Position numbers and translations under genes: made by a program. This document shows, in pieces, positions 1 through 7,920 of a DNA stretch of 11,150 bases. Source of the stretch: JBOFCS01 sp051646185 (lineage in GTDB: Bacteria > Actinomycetota > Actinomycetes > Mycobacteriales > Mycobacteriaceae); contig JBOFCS010000224.1 of the NCBI GenBank assembly GCA_051646185.1, positions 1 to 11,150 on the forward strand, in the 5' to 3' direction. Position 1 is the stretch's first letter. Each line of letters opens with the position of its first letter. Below the pieces are notes generated by a model that was given only the letters and a program-made list of their open reading frames with translations, searched no databases and was not told where the DNA came from.

Positions 1-1292
1 ATTTTTGATGCACTTTCCCCCTCATCTTTCCATTCATGCGTAAGCAATTTCATCACAGTGTCATCGGCACTATAGTTATCTAAGCCATTACCACTGAGAA
101 TCTGCAAAGATGCATCAGTATTTCTGGAACTGATATCCAACAAAGTTTCAGCAGCACGATCATAGCTGAAGGCATCGACATCATAGCTAGCTAAACTAGG
201 ACGATATTCAGCTACATCGGTGCTCGCTAAAAGAGCGGCAGTTCGGGTTACATCAGTAGAAAATTCTTGTCCACCAATGTATCCAGGGTTCGCTTCGCCG
301 AGTAGTTGCGAAAATCTCACTTGATGTGCGTACGTGTCATTAGCAGCAAGCTGGGGGTCTTTCACAAGCTCTTGAATATCCTGAGGGAGCTGGTTCATCC
401 CACCCCGCATACCTGAGGCAGTGGTGACATCTTCATTGGAAAGTACAAGAAGATTATTGGCAAGGGCATCACGGGCGCCAGCAGCTGTAGTAGACCCGGC
501 GTGTTCTTGAGCGCGTAGCTCTTCAGACAGTCGGAAGAGACCATCCTTTCCGGCGGAATCGTAAAACTGATGAAGGTAGTCCAGTTGAGACTGGGGCAAA
601 GTGACCTCTTGGCCCAAAGCTAAAGCTTCGAGTTGATCGGAAGTGAGATGAAGCTCCGACAGCCGGGTAGTAATGACAGACAAATCTGCTTGGGAGGGCA
701 AACCGTTACGCAAAAGTTGCCCATCACGGGTGCCGTGAGCGCCGTCAATACTGCTATCAAGGGTGCCTTCGGCGGTGAGTGCACCCCCGCCAGCAGCGTC
801 GATCAGCGCCGCAGCAAGGTCACTATCAATATCGGAAGCTTCGGCGATCAGCAACATCAGCCGGTGCTCCAAATCTGCTCGGGAGGTTTCCCGGCCGGCT
901 AAGTGTGCAGCCAGGTCGCTCTTATTGTCACTGGTAAAACCATCCGGTGTGGCCGTGACTTTCCCATTCGGGGCAATAACAAAACCGTGGTCAGAAGCAA
1001 AGTATTGTTCCCCAACCAGGTTGCTTTTCACCCGGCTAAGCCGTAGCTCAGCATCCTGAATGGAACGTCTAGCCTGAGCAATGGACTGGGTGTGAGCGTA
1101 AAGATCTGAGCGGGTTTTCTTAATGCTGGCACGAGCAGCATCAGCGGCAGGGCCCTGCCAGAAATCAAGTTTCTCGTGACGTTGCAGCTCATAGTCGAGT
1201 TCTTCCCAACTGCGGGTCAGATCAGTACAAGCATCAATGGTGGCGTCCATATCACCGGGTTGCCACTGCTCAATCTCAGGAATTGTCACCAT
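1..1292 (-). CDS. WxG/TPR-repeat-like large protein of an ESX (type VII) gene pair, C-terminus outside window
   Basis: The minus strand is open from ATG at 1292 to base 1, giving 430 residues with no stop, so the 3' end lies beyond the left edge. Residues 15-90 look like a WXG100-type helical hairpin, with FWQG (W45-x-G47) at the turn. Residues 130-160 are a charged, likely coiled-coil segment. Residues 203-360 (LSVITTRLSELHLTSDQLEA, then LPQSQLDYLHQFYDSAG, LLVLSN and LPQDIQELV) resemble the actinobacterial TPR-repeat-region proteins found beside WXG/EspC-like genes in mycobacteria; that match is from memory. No signal peptide or membrane segment is visible. The start is fixed by a strong ribosome site (GGGGGAAG, 1299-1306) and by a 7-nt overlap with the upstream gene (ATGGTGA). 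No YxxxD/E follows its WxG hairpin, so export may depend on the partner protein. Function is unknown. The missing C-terminus could hold an effector or a surface domain. Confidence 0.8.
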   Translation of the reverse strand, partial: MVTIPEIEQWQPGDMDATIDACTDLTRSWEELDYELQRHEKLDFWQGPAADAARASIKKTRSDLYAHTQSIAQARRSIQDAELRLSRVKSNLVGEQYFASDHGFVIAPNGKVTATPDGFTSDNKSDLAAHLAGRETSRADLEHRLMLLIAEASDIDSDLAAALIDAAGGGALTAEGTLDSSIDGAHGTRDGQLLRNGLPSQADLSVITTRLSELHLTSDQLEALALGQEVTLPQSQLDYLHQFYDSAGKDGLFRLSEELRAQEHAGSTTAAGARDALANNLLVLSNEDVTTASGMRGGMNQLPQDIQELVKDPQLAANDTYAHQVRFSQLLGEANPGYIGGQEFSTDVTRTAALLASTDVAEYRPSLASYDVDAFSYDRAAETLLDISSRNTDASLQILSGNGLDNYSADDTVMKLLTHEWKDEGESASK

Positions 1293-1651
1293 TTCAGACT
1301 TCCCCCATCAGCAGTAGGCGCAGGCTGAGCTGCCGGAAAGTCCAGCAATGCGGTAGCGCTATAGAGGTGGTGAACATTGGCAGCTTCCACCGCATCGTAG
1401 TCAGCAGCGTTCTGGTTCAGAGTGTTTACCGTGGCGCTTACTGAGTTAGTTAATGCGGTGGTTCTGTCTTGCCAGGTATGTAAAAGTGCGGCCGCAGCCG
1501 CATGAGATTGACCGATAAAAGCCCGTGGAGCTGCACCAAAGGTGGTGTCAGCCCGAGCCGCCCGGTGTTGTATATCTTCCAGCGCAGTCGACAGTGCCCC
1601 GGAGGTTCTGCGTAGCTCGCTGGTATCAACATGTAGGTGCTCGTTGCCCAT
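1286..1651 (-). CDS. EspC-like ESX secretion-associated small protein
   Basis: A 121-residue, alanine-rich, helical protein without signal peptide or membrane segment. It resembles the EspC/WXG100-like family of type VII secretion substrates: a first helix (VDTSELRRTSGALSTAL, residues 8-24), a turn region (about 40-50), a second helix with W60, and then YDAVE at residues 85-89. That last piece fits the YxxxD/E general ESX secretion signal. A Pro/Ala-rich tail ends at W121. The start at 1651 is chosen because AGGGGA (1660-1665) lies 8 nt upstream. The frame stays open to an ATG at 1732, but that 27-residue extension has no family resemblance and crosses the hairpin in the spacer. Its stop overlaps the start of the WxG/TPR-like gene by 7 nt, so the two are probably translationally coupled and may form a co-secreted heterodimer. 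A strict WXG motif is absent. Family assignment is moderately sure; function is inferred. Confidence 0.72.
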   Translation of the reverse strand: MGNEHLHVDTSELRRTSGALSTALEDIQHRAARADTTFGAAPRAFIGQSHAAAAALLHTWQDRTTALTNSVSATVNTLNQNAADYDAVEAANVHHLYSATALLDFPAAQPAPTADGGSLKW

Positions 1652-1667
1652 AGTTTTGTTCCCCTGC

Positions 1668-1696
1668 CTTATAAATTGACCTGTTTTTAATGTTAG
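1668..1696 (-). promoter_or_regulatory. Candidate sigma70-like promoter of the ESX-type pair
   Basis: Reading the minus strand, CTAACA (1696-1691; 4 of 6 matches to TTGACA), a 17-nt spacer and TATAAG (1673-1668; 5 of 6 matches to TATAAT) precede the EspC-like start. The predicted start of transcription, near 1661, falls inside the ribosome site, which would leave a leader of only about 10 nt. That conflict lowers confidence. The pair could instead be read through from mrp. Confidence 0.3.
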
Positions 1697-1712
1697 ACGT
1701 TGAAAACCCCCG

Positions 1713-1741
1713 TTTGGTTCCATAAAAACCAAATTTTTTTT
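1713..1741 (+). terminator. Hairpin plus T8, intrinsic-terminator-like on the plus strand
   Basis: TTTGGTT (1713-1719) and AACCAAA (1727-1733) pair perfectly across a 7-nt loop and are followed directly by eight T (1734-1741). This is terminator geometry for plus-strand transcription, yet the genes on both sides are on the minus strand. On the minus strand the stem follows an A8 run and is followed by CGGGGGTTTT, a poorer U tract. The stem has only two G-C pairs, so it is weak. It sits about 10 nt past the mrpG stop and could separate mrpG from the ESX-type pair or stop antisense transcription. Confidence 0.4.
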
Positions 1742-1743
1742 AT

Positions 1744-2085
1744 TCAGGGTTGTGGGTGCTGTTCTTCCAGGTGATCAATGGTGAGCAGATCATCGCGAAC
1801 GCACTGTTCTTGGTAGGCTAGACGACCGACACGATGGGCAATCACTGGGGCGGTGATCAGGGTAAAGAGCCCGGTAAGCATCAGCATGCCAACATCGGCG
1901 TTACCCCGAATCCGAATGCTTGCACCTAATAAAACAAGTAACAACCCCAAAACCTGAGGTTTGGTTGCTGCATGCATACGCGAAAGAGTGTCGGGAAAGC
2001 GGACAATCCCTAAGGCTGCGGTAAAAGCAAGTACAGCGCCAAGGAGCACAAATATTGCGGCAGTGGTGTCGAGGATCGCCGTCAT
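1744..2085 (-). CDS. mrpG: Mrp Na+/H+ antiporter subunit G
   Basis: A 113-residue membrane protein, last gene of the Mrp operon. It has three predicted membrane helices (about residues 8-27, 45-60 and 67-85). The family signature lies between the first two: GIVRFPDTLSRMHAATKPQ, residues 26-44. MrpG (MnhG/PhaG) is a small subunit required for assembly and activity of the hetero-oligomeric cation/proton antiporter in the cytoplasmic membrane. The ATG overlaps the mrpF stop as ATGA (2082-2085), which fixes the start and implies translational coupling. The C-terminal 25 residues are polar and probably cytoplasmic. Length is normal for the family. Confidence 0.93.
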   Translation of the reverse strand: MTAILDTTAAIFVLLGAVLAFTAALGIVRFPDTLSRMHAATKPQVLGLLLVLLGASIRIRGNADVGMLMLTGLFTLITAPVIAHRVGRLAYQEQCVRDDLLTIDHLEEQHPQP

Positions 2086-2369
2086 CGGGTTCTCCTGAAA
2101 CTAGCGGTGTTGTTATGGTCACGCACGCGGAACCGGGCAACACTAATGGAACCTACAAACCCAATCAGCGACAACGCAACAATAGACGGAACGATAGTAG
2201 AATCAAGGCTAAAAGCTGCATAAGTCCCTAAGGCACAAAGAGTTACCGCAACTATGGTATCCATAGCCACAAGACGATCGAGAGTACTTGGACCAGAAAG
2301 CATTCGGTACATCGTTAAGGAAGCCGCACCGATTAATAACACACCCGCGGTCACCCAAATGACAATCAT
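2082..2369 (-). CDS. mrpF: Mrp Na+/H+ antiporter subunit F
   Basis: A 95-residue protein with three predicted membrane helices. It shows the MrpF (MnhF/PhaF) core: GPSTLDRLVAMD at residues 26-37, with the conserved Arg22, Pro27, Asp31 and Asp37 that typify the family. It belongs to the membrane antiporter complex; single Mrp subunits are generally not functional alone. The ATG at 2369 overlaps the mrpE stop as ATGA, and its own stop overlaps the mrpG start the same way. The C-terminus (about residues 80-95) is basic and cytoplasmic in style. Length agrees with the family. Confidence 0.93.
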   Translation of the reverse strand: MIVIWVTAGVLLIGAASLTMYRMLSGPSTLDRLVAMDTIVAVTLCALGTYAAFSLDSTIVPSIVALSLIGFVGSISVARFRVRDHNNTASFRRTR

Positions 2370-2944
2370 GACTGTTCCCTCCCCAGCTGAGTTTCCTGAT
2401 GAATTTTATGTTTAGGATGTGGTCGCCATTCGGTATCACGTTCGAAGGAAGCAATAAAAAGTCGCTCAATTTCACTTACCTGGCTATAAAACCGTTGTAC
2501 CGAACGAGCTGAACCCACATCAAGCACATGAACATAAATCAACCGTCGAGCTTGATCGATTTCCAATACCACGCCGCCAGGGATCAGGTTAAGGGCTTCT
2601 ACCGCCAAAGACAGTACCAAATCTGATTTAATTGCCAAAGATGCTCGTAGTACGGCACTTAAAGGTGCAGGACCTGGCCTTAACGCAATCCAGGCCACTT
2701 GTGCACTGGAAAGAATGAGATAGTAGTTCACTCGTACGATCAGTAGTGCTAGGGAGAAAAGATGAACCCGCCCTTCCACTGGGACCCGGGGTAATGGAAG
2801 AAAAATCATAATCACAAGGCCAACAGTCATACCCGTAACAATATTTGCAGTAGTTACTGTCCCCCATAAAAAGACCCAGACAAAAGTTAACCAACCCAAG
2901 ACCCATATTCGAAGAGCTAGTGTGCGTGGATTTTGAGGAATCAT
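2366..2944 (-). CDS. mrpE: Mrp Na+/H+ antiporter subunit E
   Basis: A 192-residue protein with an N-terminal membrane part: helices at about residues 12-27 and 30-50, then a hydrophobic stretch around 60-85. A soluble domain follows with the MrpE features LIPGGVVLEID and LIYVHVLDVG (residues about 117-142). MrpE is a peripheral-side subunit of the Mrp antiporter needed for full activity. It is somewhat longer than a typical MrpE of about 160 residues; the excess is a polar C-terminal tail (about residues 165-192). The ATG overlaps the mrpD stop as ATGA (2941-2944). Confidence 0.92.
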   Translation of the reverse strand: MIPQNPRTLALRIWVLGWLTFVWVFLWGTVTTANIVTGMTVGLVIMIFLPLPRVPVEGRVHLFSLALLIVRVNYYLILSSAQVAWIALRPGPAPLSAVLRASLAIKSDLVLSLAVEALNLIPGGVVLEIDQARRLIYVHVLDVGSARSVQRFYSQVSEIERLFIASFERDTEWRPHPKHKIHQETQLGREQS

Positions 2945-4557
2945 TTGGTACTCCGAGTTCCTATAACTGCATCAATATAAATTGATCTATCTTCTAAATC
3001 TGCTGCAGCACGGCCACTAATACCGCTAATCTGCCCGGCAAAAACACTCAGCAGCAGACCTACCGAAAGTAACACGACTGTAGGTAACAGCATCCCCAAG
3101 GGCATCCGACCTACATCTTTTCGATCAACAAAGGCAATATCTTCAGAATTACCAGTAAGAGCTGAAGGAGAGGAATCTGCTAGCTCTCCTTCAGGGGCGT
3201 CAGATCTTTGTCGCCAAAAAGCTTTTGACCAAACTTGGGCAATAACATAAAGCGTAAGGAGGCTGGTGAGGGTACCTGCTCCAACAAGCGCCCAAGGTAA
3301 AATTCCGCCATGTGCTACCCCCGCTTGTAACAGAGATACCTTGCCTATGAATCCGGAAAAAGGTGGTATTCCTGCTAGATTTAAAGCAGGGATAAGAAAA
3401 ATTATGGCAAGAACGGGGCTTGCCGAAGCTAGGCCACCTAGCCTAAGCAGGTTAGAAGACCCTGCTTGGCGTTCGATGAGACCAACAACAAGAAAGAGTG
3501 TGGTCTGCACCAGAATATGGTGTGCTACATAAAAAATTGCACCTGATAAACCAGCTTCAGTAGCTAGTGCAACCCCAAAAATCATATACCCAATATGACT
3601 AACCAGGGTGAAGGAGAGAATACGCTTGATATCACTTTGTGCTATCGCACCTAAAATGCCAATGAGCATCGTGAGTAGGCCAGCCGTAAGCAACACATTG
3701 TTCATACCGCCATTGGGAAAAAGTAATGAATGAGTCCGAATTATTGCGTAGACACCAACTTTGGTCAGTAATCCAGCAAAAACGGCAGTAACTGGTGCTG
3801 GTGCGGTGGGATAAGAGTCTGGTAGCCAGGCGGAAAGCGGGAAGACCGCCGCTTTAATTCCGAAGGCAACAAGAAAAACAGCAAAGAGAGCGGTCCGGGT
3901 GCCAGAGGGAATATCATCAAGTCGGATAGCTAGTTGGGCGAGGTTTAGGGTCCCGGTTGCTGCATAAGCAAAGGCAATGCCAGTCAGAAAAATAAGGGAA
4001 GACAGCACTGAAACCATCACATAAGAGACCCCCGCACGAACTCGATCGGCGCTAGCACCAAGAGTCAGTAGGACAAAGCTAGCTGCAAGTAAAACTTCAA
4101 ACCCGACGTATAAGTTAAAAAGGTCACCCGCTAAAAAGGCATTACAGACCCCAGCGGTGAGCGCTAGATATGTTGGTAGAAAAATTGATACCGGTTGTTG
4201 ACCATCACCGTCTCTGATGCCTTGACTGATAGCGTAAAGCATCACGGTAAGTAGGACAATAGCCGAAACCAGCAGCATTAGCGCTGAAAGCCTGTCTACC
4301 ACAAGGGTTATTCCCACTGGTCCAAATCCTGACCACTGAGTCCCCCAGCTGCCAACGGCAAGGACAAAGATTCCATCACGGTCTACTAGAATAAGCAGTA
4401 GAGCACAAACAGCGACGACTGCAGTGAGGGCAAATACGGTGATTGCCAATTGTAAACGTGGTTGTCTGCCTGCGACCAATGTCATTGCCGCAGCGAGTAA
4501 CGGAACTAACACTGGTAGTGGTGTTAACGTTTCAGTGAGGTTGGCTGAAAGTATCAT
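2941..4557 (-). CDS. mrpD: Mrp Na+/H+ antiporter subunit D (NuoM/N-like)
   Basis: A 538-residue polytopic membrane protein of the proton-conducting NADH dehydrogenase subunit N/M/L family. Visible key residues are Glu154 (NLYVGFEVLLAAS), Lys235 in GIKAAVFPLSAWLP, and Lys266 in LLTKVGVY, matching the charged residues along the ion path of MrpD and complex I antiporter subunits. The long hydrophilic C-terminal loop (about residues 440-490) is less conserved. The start is placed at 4557 because the ATG overlaps the mrpC stop (ATGA) and has GAGGAA (4563-4568) 5 nt upstream; the frame also allows an ATG 7 codons earlier. It works with MrpA in cation/H+ exchange. Confidence 0.95.
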   Translation of the reverse strand: MILSANLTETLTPLPVLVPLLAAAMTLVAGRQPRLQLAITVFALTAVVAVCALLLILVDRDGIFVLAVGSWGTQWSGFGPVGITLVVDRLSALMLLVSAIVLLTVMLYAISQGIRDGDGQQPVSIFLPTYLALTAGVCNAFLAGDLFNLYVGFEVLLAASFVLLTLGASADRVRAGVSYVMVSVLSSLIFLTGIAFAYAATGTLNLAQLAIRLDDIPSGTRTALFAVFLVAFGIKAAVFPLSAWLPDSYPTAPAPVTAVFAGLLTKVGVYAIIRTHSLLFPNGGMNNVLLTAGLLTMLIGILGAIAQSDIKRILSFTLVSHIGYMIFGVALATEAGLSGAIFYVAHHILVQTTLFLVVGLIERQAGSSNLLRLGGLASASPVLAIIFLIPALNLAGIPPFSGFIGKVSLLQAGVAHGGILPWALVGAGTLTSLLTLYVIAQVWSKAFWRQRSDAPEGELADSSPSALTGNSEDIAFVDRKDVGRMPLGMLLPTVVLLSVGLLLSVFAGQISGISGRAAADLEDRSIYIDAVIGTRSTK

Positions 4558-4997
4558 AACGATTCCTCGGAATCCCAATCCTCAAAATCATCAGAGTCTT
4601 CAGAATTGTTGTCATCATCTTCTGGAGCTGGATCGGAAGAACGTTGGAATACTCGGGTATCTTCGGCATCATCATCAATACGGTCAGCGGTATTAATGAT
4701 AAATGAGCGATAGGCAAGGGCAAGAACAAAAGCAGCGATACCCATAGTAATGACAATTGCAGTCAGAATCATCCCTTGCGCTAAGGGATCTGATATCCCT
4801 GTTCGTCCCTGAGCGGTATGGCCAACTATAGGTGGATTTTCTGGGGCACCACCTATAGTCAAAATAAGCAGATTGATGGCATTACCCATCAACAATACTC
4901 CTAGCAGCATTTTAGTAAGACTACGTTCAAGTAGAAGGTACACCCCAGAAGAAATTAAAATCCCTACTACTAAAAGCAATCCAAGATTTGCAGTCAC
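4554..4997 (-). CDS. mrpC: Mrp Na+/H+ antiporter subunit C (NuoK-like) with acidic tail
   Basis: A 147-residue protein. Residues 1-100 are a typical NuoK-like MrpC with three membrane helices, including GVYLLLERSLTKMLLGVLLM (residues 18-37), GNAINLLIL (38-46) and DPLAQGMILTAIVITMG (about 70-86). Beyond residue 105 comes a tail very rich in Asp, Glu and Ser, about 40 residues long. Stand-alone MrpC proteins are usually about 110-125 residues, so this tail is an extension. The start is GTG, overlapping the mrpA stop as GTGA (4994-4997). A role for the tail in cation binding near the pore or in protein contacts is only a guess. Confidence 0.94.
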   Translation of the reverse strand: MTANLGLLLVVGILISSGVYLLLERSLTKMLLGVLLMGNAINLLILTIGGAPENPPIVGHTAQGRTGISDPLAQGMILTAIVITMGIAAFVLALAYRSFIINTADRIDDDAEDTRVFQRSSDPAPEDDDNNSEDSDDFEDWDSEESL

Positions 4998-7885
4998 GGT
5001 TTGGTTACCTCCGTATCGAGGTCGAGGCGAGCTCCTAAGCTGCGAAGAATGTCAAGGATTACCCCAATGACAATGAGGTACACCCCTAGATCAAAAAATA
5101 GCGAAGTAACAATTTTAAAGCTTCCAATAAGAGGAAGGGTAAAAGCGTAAGTGGCGGAAGATAAAACAGGTACCCCAAGAAATATCGACGTGATAGCTGT
5201 TCCGGCTGATAGGGTGAGCCCAACACCCAGTATTTTGCCAGCATCAAGTGGCAGCGTTTCGCCAAGCTCATATCGACCACCGGCGAGATACCTAAGAACT
5301 AAAGCAAGTCCAGCGGTAAGGCCACCGGCAAACCCCCCACCGGGGGCGTTGTGCCCGGCGAAAAAGAAGTACACCGATAGCACCATAATGGTGGGGAAGA
5401 CAAGCCTAGTTGTGGTTTCCAAAATTAAAGAGCGGTGTTGAGGATCACGTAGTTCGCTTCCTCTTAGCCAGGTTACGTCACTGTGGCTAAAGTGTTTTGG
5501 GGTTGGACTTGAATCTTCATGGGTGATAACCATGTGATCATTTGCAGTAGGTTCGAGTGCATCCGACACTCTTGGTGCACTGCCAAATCGGCGGGTGCGA
5601 AAGACCAGTGAGGCAACCCCGGTCGCGGCCACAAGTAGCACTGAAATTTCCCCCAGTGTGTCCCAGGCGCGGATATCAACGAGCAATGCATTGACAATGT
5701 TGGAAGCATTCGCCTGCTGAGTGGCAGCGTCGGGAAGCAATAACGAAATCGGCTGAGCAGTACGAGCATTAATGGCGTAGATGGCAAGTATGGTAATGGA
5801 AAATCCTACTAGTGTCGCTAAAATTGCTCGACCAAAACGAAACCCAGTGGCATGTCGGTCCTCAGTTTCAGGAGGAAACTTACGTAACACTAAAACAAAA
5901 ATTACCAAAGTTAAGGTTTCCACTAAAAATTGCGTTAAGGCTAAGTCCGGAGCCCCATAGAGAGCAAAAATTAGCCCACATCCGTAACCGGCCGAACCCA
6001 CAAGAAGTACACTCGCCAGACGATTACGCATTACTGTAGTAGCTATCGCTGCTGAAATCATTAGCATTCCGATGACCGGCTCTAACGGTGAATCCCACAG
6101 GTGCACATCGATTTTTGGGTGCTGACCAGCTATAAGAGCGATAATGGGGGTAAATATTAATGTCGCCAATATGGTGGCCTGAGTCAATGGGAGCGAGCCG
6201 CGCTGGGTCAGTGATGTAGTGCGAAGTGCCACCATGTTAAGTCGCCGTAATAGTAGGTCGTAATGACGATCGGCGCTGCCAAGTAGTGGTTGGGAGAAGC
6301 GAATCCGAATCATTTTCTTTCGTTGAAAAAATACTAGTACTCCTACTGACATAACAAATATGGTCAGTATTAATGGCAATCCCAAACCATGCCATAACTT
6401 AAGGTGATAGGAAGAGTTAGGTGGGCCAAAACTTTGGGGATATATTGCAAGCAGCTGATCACATAGCGGTGCGCCAAGCCCTAAACCTAGCCCGGATAAG
6501 GCAAGGAGCAAAGGAGGAAATATAAAGGCCAGGCTAGGCCTACTCATTTTCTGCACTCGTTTGCTCGGTCTAGTGAAACCTTTGGAAGCAAAGGCTCCAA
6601 AGAAAAAGCGTAAGCTGTAGGCCACTGTGAGAATTGATCCTAAAACCATGCCAATAAGAGTCAGAAAACCAAAGACAGGGTGAAAAACAGTTGTATTGCT
6701 GATGGTGTCAAAGGCTGCTTCTTTACCAATAAAACCAAATAGCGGAGGCAGGCCAGCCATGCTTGCACTGGCCAAGGCGGCAGCACCGGCGAGTAAGGGT
6801 GCTCGTTTGGCTAGGCCCGCAAGTTTACGAATATCACGGGTTCCAGTGGAATGATCGATGACCCCAACAACCATAAAGAGTGTTGCTTTAAAAAAGGCAT
6901 GAGCGACCATCATGGTCAGTCCGGCGAGCATGACCTCAGCACTTCCGGTACCAACTAAGACAAGCAGAAAACCAAGTTGGCTTACTGTGCCAAACGCAAG
7001 AATAAGTTTAAGATCGTGTTCGCGGTTTGCTCGCCATCCGGCGAGAATCATTGATGTCAAACCTAAGCAGATCACGGTGGGACGCCAGAAAGGGATATCT
7101 GCAAAACCTGGGGCAAGTCGGGCAACCAAAAAAATACCCGCCTTCACCATGGCAGCAGCATGAAGATAAGCGCTCACCGGTGTTGGTGCAGCCATAGCTC
7201 CAGGAAGCCAAAAGTGTAGGGGAACAATAGCGGATTTGCTCAATGCTCCAATGAGTATGAGCGCTATAGCAATTGATGTTGATATGCCTGTAGGTGGATG
7301 CGACAGGAGTTCGGACAGTAAATAGCTGCCACCGTTGCTGCCTAAAAGTATTATTCCTACCAGCATGAAAAGACCGCCAGCAGTGGTGACTAAGAGGGCC
7401 TGATTAGCTGATCTGCGGCTAGCTGCACGTTCTGCATAGTGGCCAACAAGCAGGAACGATAATACGGTGGTCAATTCCCAAAATGTGTACAGCAAAAGCA
7501 TATTGTCACTGACAATAAGTCCAAACATTGCTCCGGCAAAGGCCACCAAGTACGCGGCGAAGGCACCGAGTCGAGGTTCCTGATTACTGAAATAACTGGC
7601 ACAGTAGACCAGAATGGTTGTGCCAATTCCTAAAACAAGAATCGATAAAATCGCACTAAGTGAATCAAAACGTAAGTTGATGTTCATGGACAATAAAGGG
7701 ATCCACGACAGGTCAACTGTTGACACCGATCTGTCATCGCTAGGCCAGTGGGTAGCTACCCAGATGAGCGAGCCAAGAGGCGCCAGGGCTAGGGGATAGA
7801 ACGCTCGCCTGCCCATGACTGACACAGCAAGGGGTGCGACTACAGCGGCGACAGCATGTGCAAGCAATATCGTGAGCAAATCCAC
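4994..7885 (-). CDS. mrpA: Fused MrpA-MrpB subunit of the Mrp Na+/H+ antiporter
   Basis: A 963-residue polytopic membrane protein combining MrpA and MrpB. Residues about 60-440 are NuoL-like, with Glu137 (TFWELTTVLSF), Lys217 and His224 (LSKSAIVPLHFWLP), Lys248 and Lys333 along the ion path. Residues about 600-675 are a DUF4040-type segment with Glu656 (LVETLTLVIF). Residues about 727-765 are a further MrpA C-terminal segment. Residues about 815-950 are an MrpB domain with GHNAPGGGFAGGL. No separate mrpB exists in the operon, which supports the fusion. The start is uncertain: GTG 7885 is chosen because it places the key Glu near position 140 as in Bacillus MrpA. TTG 7879 has a better ribosome site (GGAG, 7885-7888, spacing 5 nt). 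The frame also stays open to a TTG at 7966, but those extra residues are polar and overlap an inverted repeat. Confidence 0.94.
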   Translation of the reverse strand: MDLLTILLAHAVAAVVAPLAVSVMGRRAFYPLALAPLGSLIWVATHWPSDDRSVSTVDLSWIPLLSMNINLRFDSLSAILSILVLGIGTTILVYCASYFSNQEPRLGAFAAYLVAFAGAMFGLIVSDNMLLLYTFWELTTVLSFLLVGHYAERAASRRSANQALLVTTAGGLFMLVGIILLGSNGGSYLLSELLSHPPTGISTSIAIALILIGALSKSAIVPLHFWLPGAMAAPTPVSAYLHAAAMVKAGIFLVARLAPGFADIPFWRPTVICLGLTSMILAGWRANREHDLKLILAFGTVSQLGFLLVLVGTGSAEVMLAGLTMMVAHAFFKATLFMVVGVIDHSTGTRDIRKLAGLAKRAPLLAGAAALASASMAGLPPLFGFIGKEAAFDTISNTTVFHPVFGFLTLIGMVLGSILTVAYSLRFFFGAFASKGFTRPSKRVQKMSRPSLAFIFPPLLLALSGLGLGLGAPLCDQLLAIYPQSFGPPNSSYHLKLWHGLGLPLILTIFVMSVGVLVFFQRKKMIRIRFSQPLLGSADRHYDLLLRRLNMVALRTTSLTQRGSLPLTQATILATLIFTPIIALIAGQHPKIDVHLWDSPLEPVIGMLMISAAIATTVMRNRLASVLLVGSAGYGCGLIFALYGAPDLALTQFLVETLTLVIFVLVLRKFPPETEDRHATGFRFGRAILATLVGFSITILAIYAINARTAQPISLLLPDAATQQANASNIVNALLVDIRAWDTLGEISVLLVAATGVASLVFRTRRFGSAPRVSDALEPTANDHMVITHEDSSPTPKHFSHSDVTWLRGSELRDPQHRSLILETTTRLVFPTIMVLSVYFFFAGHNAPGGGFAGGLTAGLALVLRYLAGGRYELGETLPLDAGKILGVGLTLSAGTAITSIFLGVPVLSSATYAFTLPLIGSFKIVTSLFFDLGVYLIVIGVILDILRSLGARLDLDTEVTKP

Positions 7886-7900
7886 TCCGTCGGTCAGGCT

Positions 7901-7920
7901 CGATCTTAAATTAAAGATCG
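7901..7920. repeat. Perfect inverted repeat just upstream of mrpA
   Basis: CGATCTT (7901-7907) and AAGATCG (7914-7920) form a perfect 7-bp inverted repeat around the AT-only spacer AAATTA. It lies 16 nt before the chosen mrpA start. It could be a repressor site over the mrp promoter or a hairpin in a 5' leader. Only the symmetry is seen; no regulator is proven. Confidence 0.5.

Noticed and set aside
633..1059. Two plus-strand ORFs of 89 and 98 codons
   Set aside because: They lie opposite the long open minus-strand WxG/TPR-like gene, have no ribosome site or family resemblance, and are shadows of its codon pattern.
1652..1732. 27-codon N-terminal extension of the EspC-like gene
   Set aside because: No ribosome site at 1732, no family match, and a good ribosome site sits at the internal ATG 1651.
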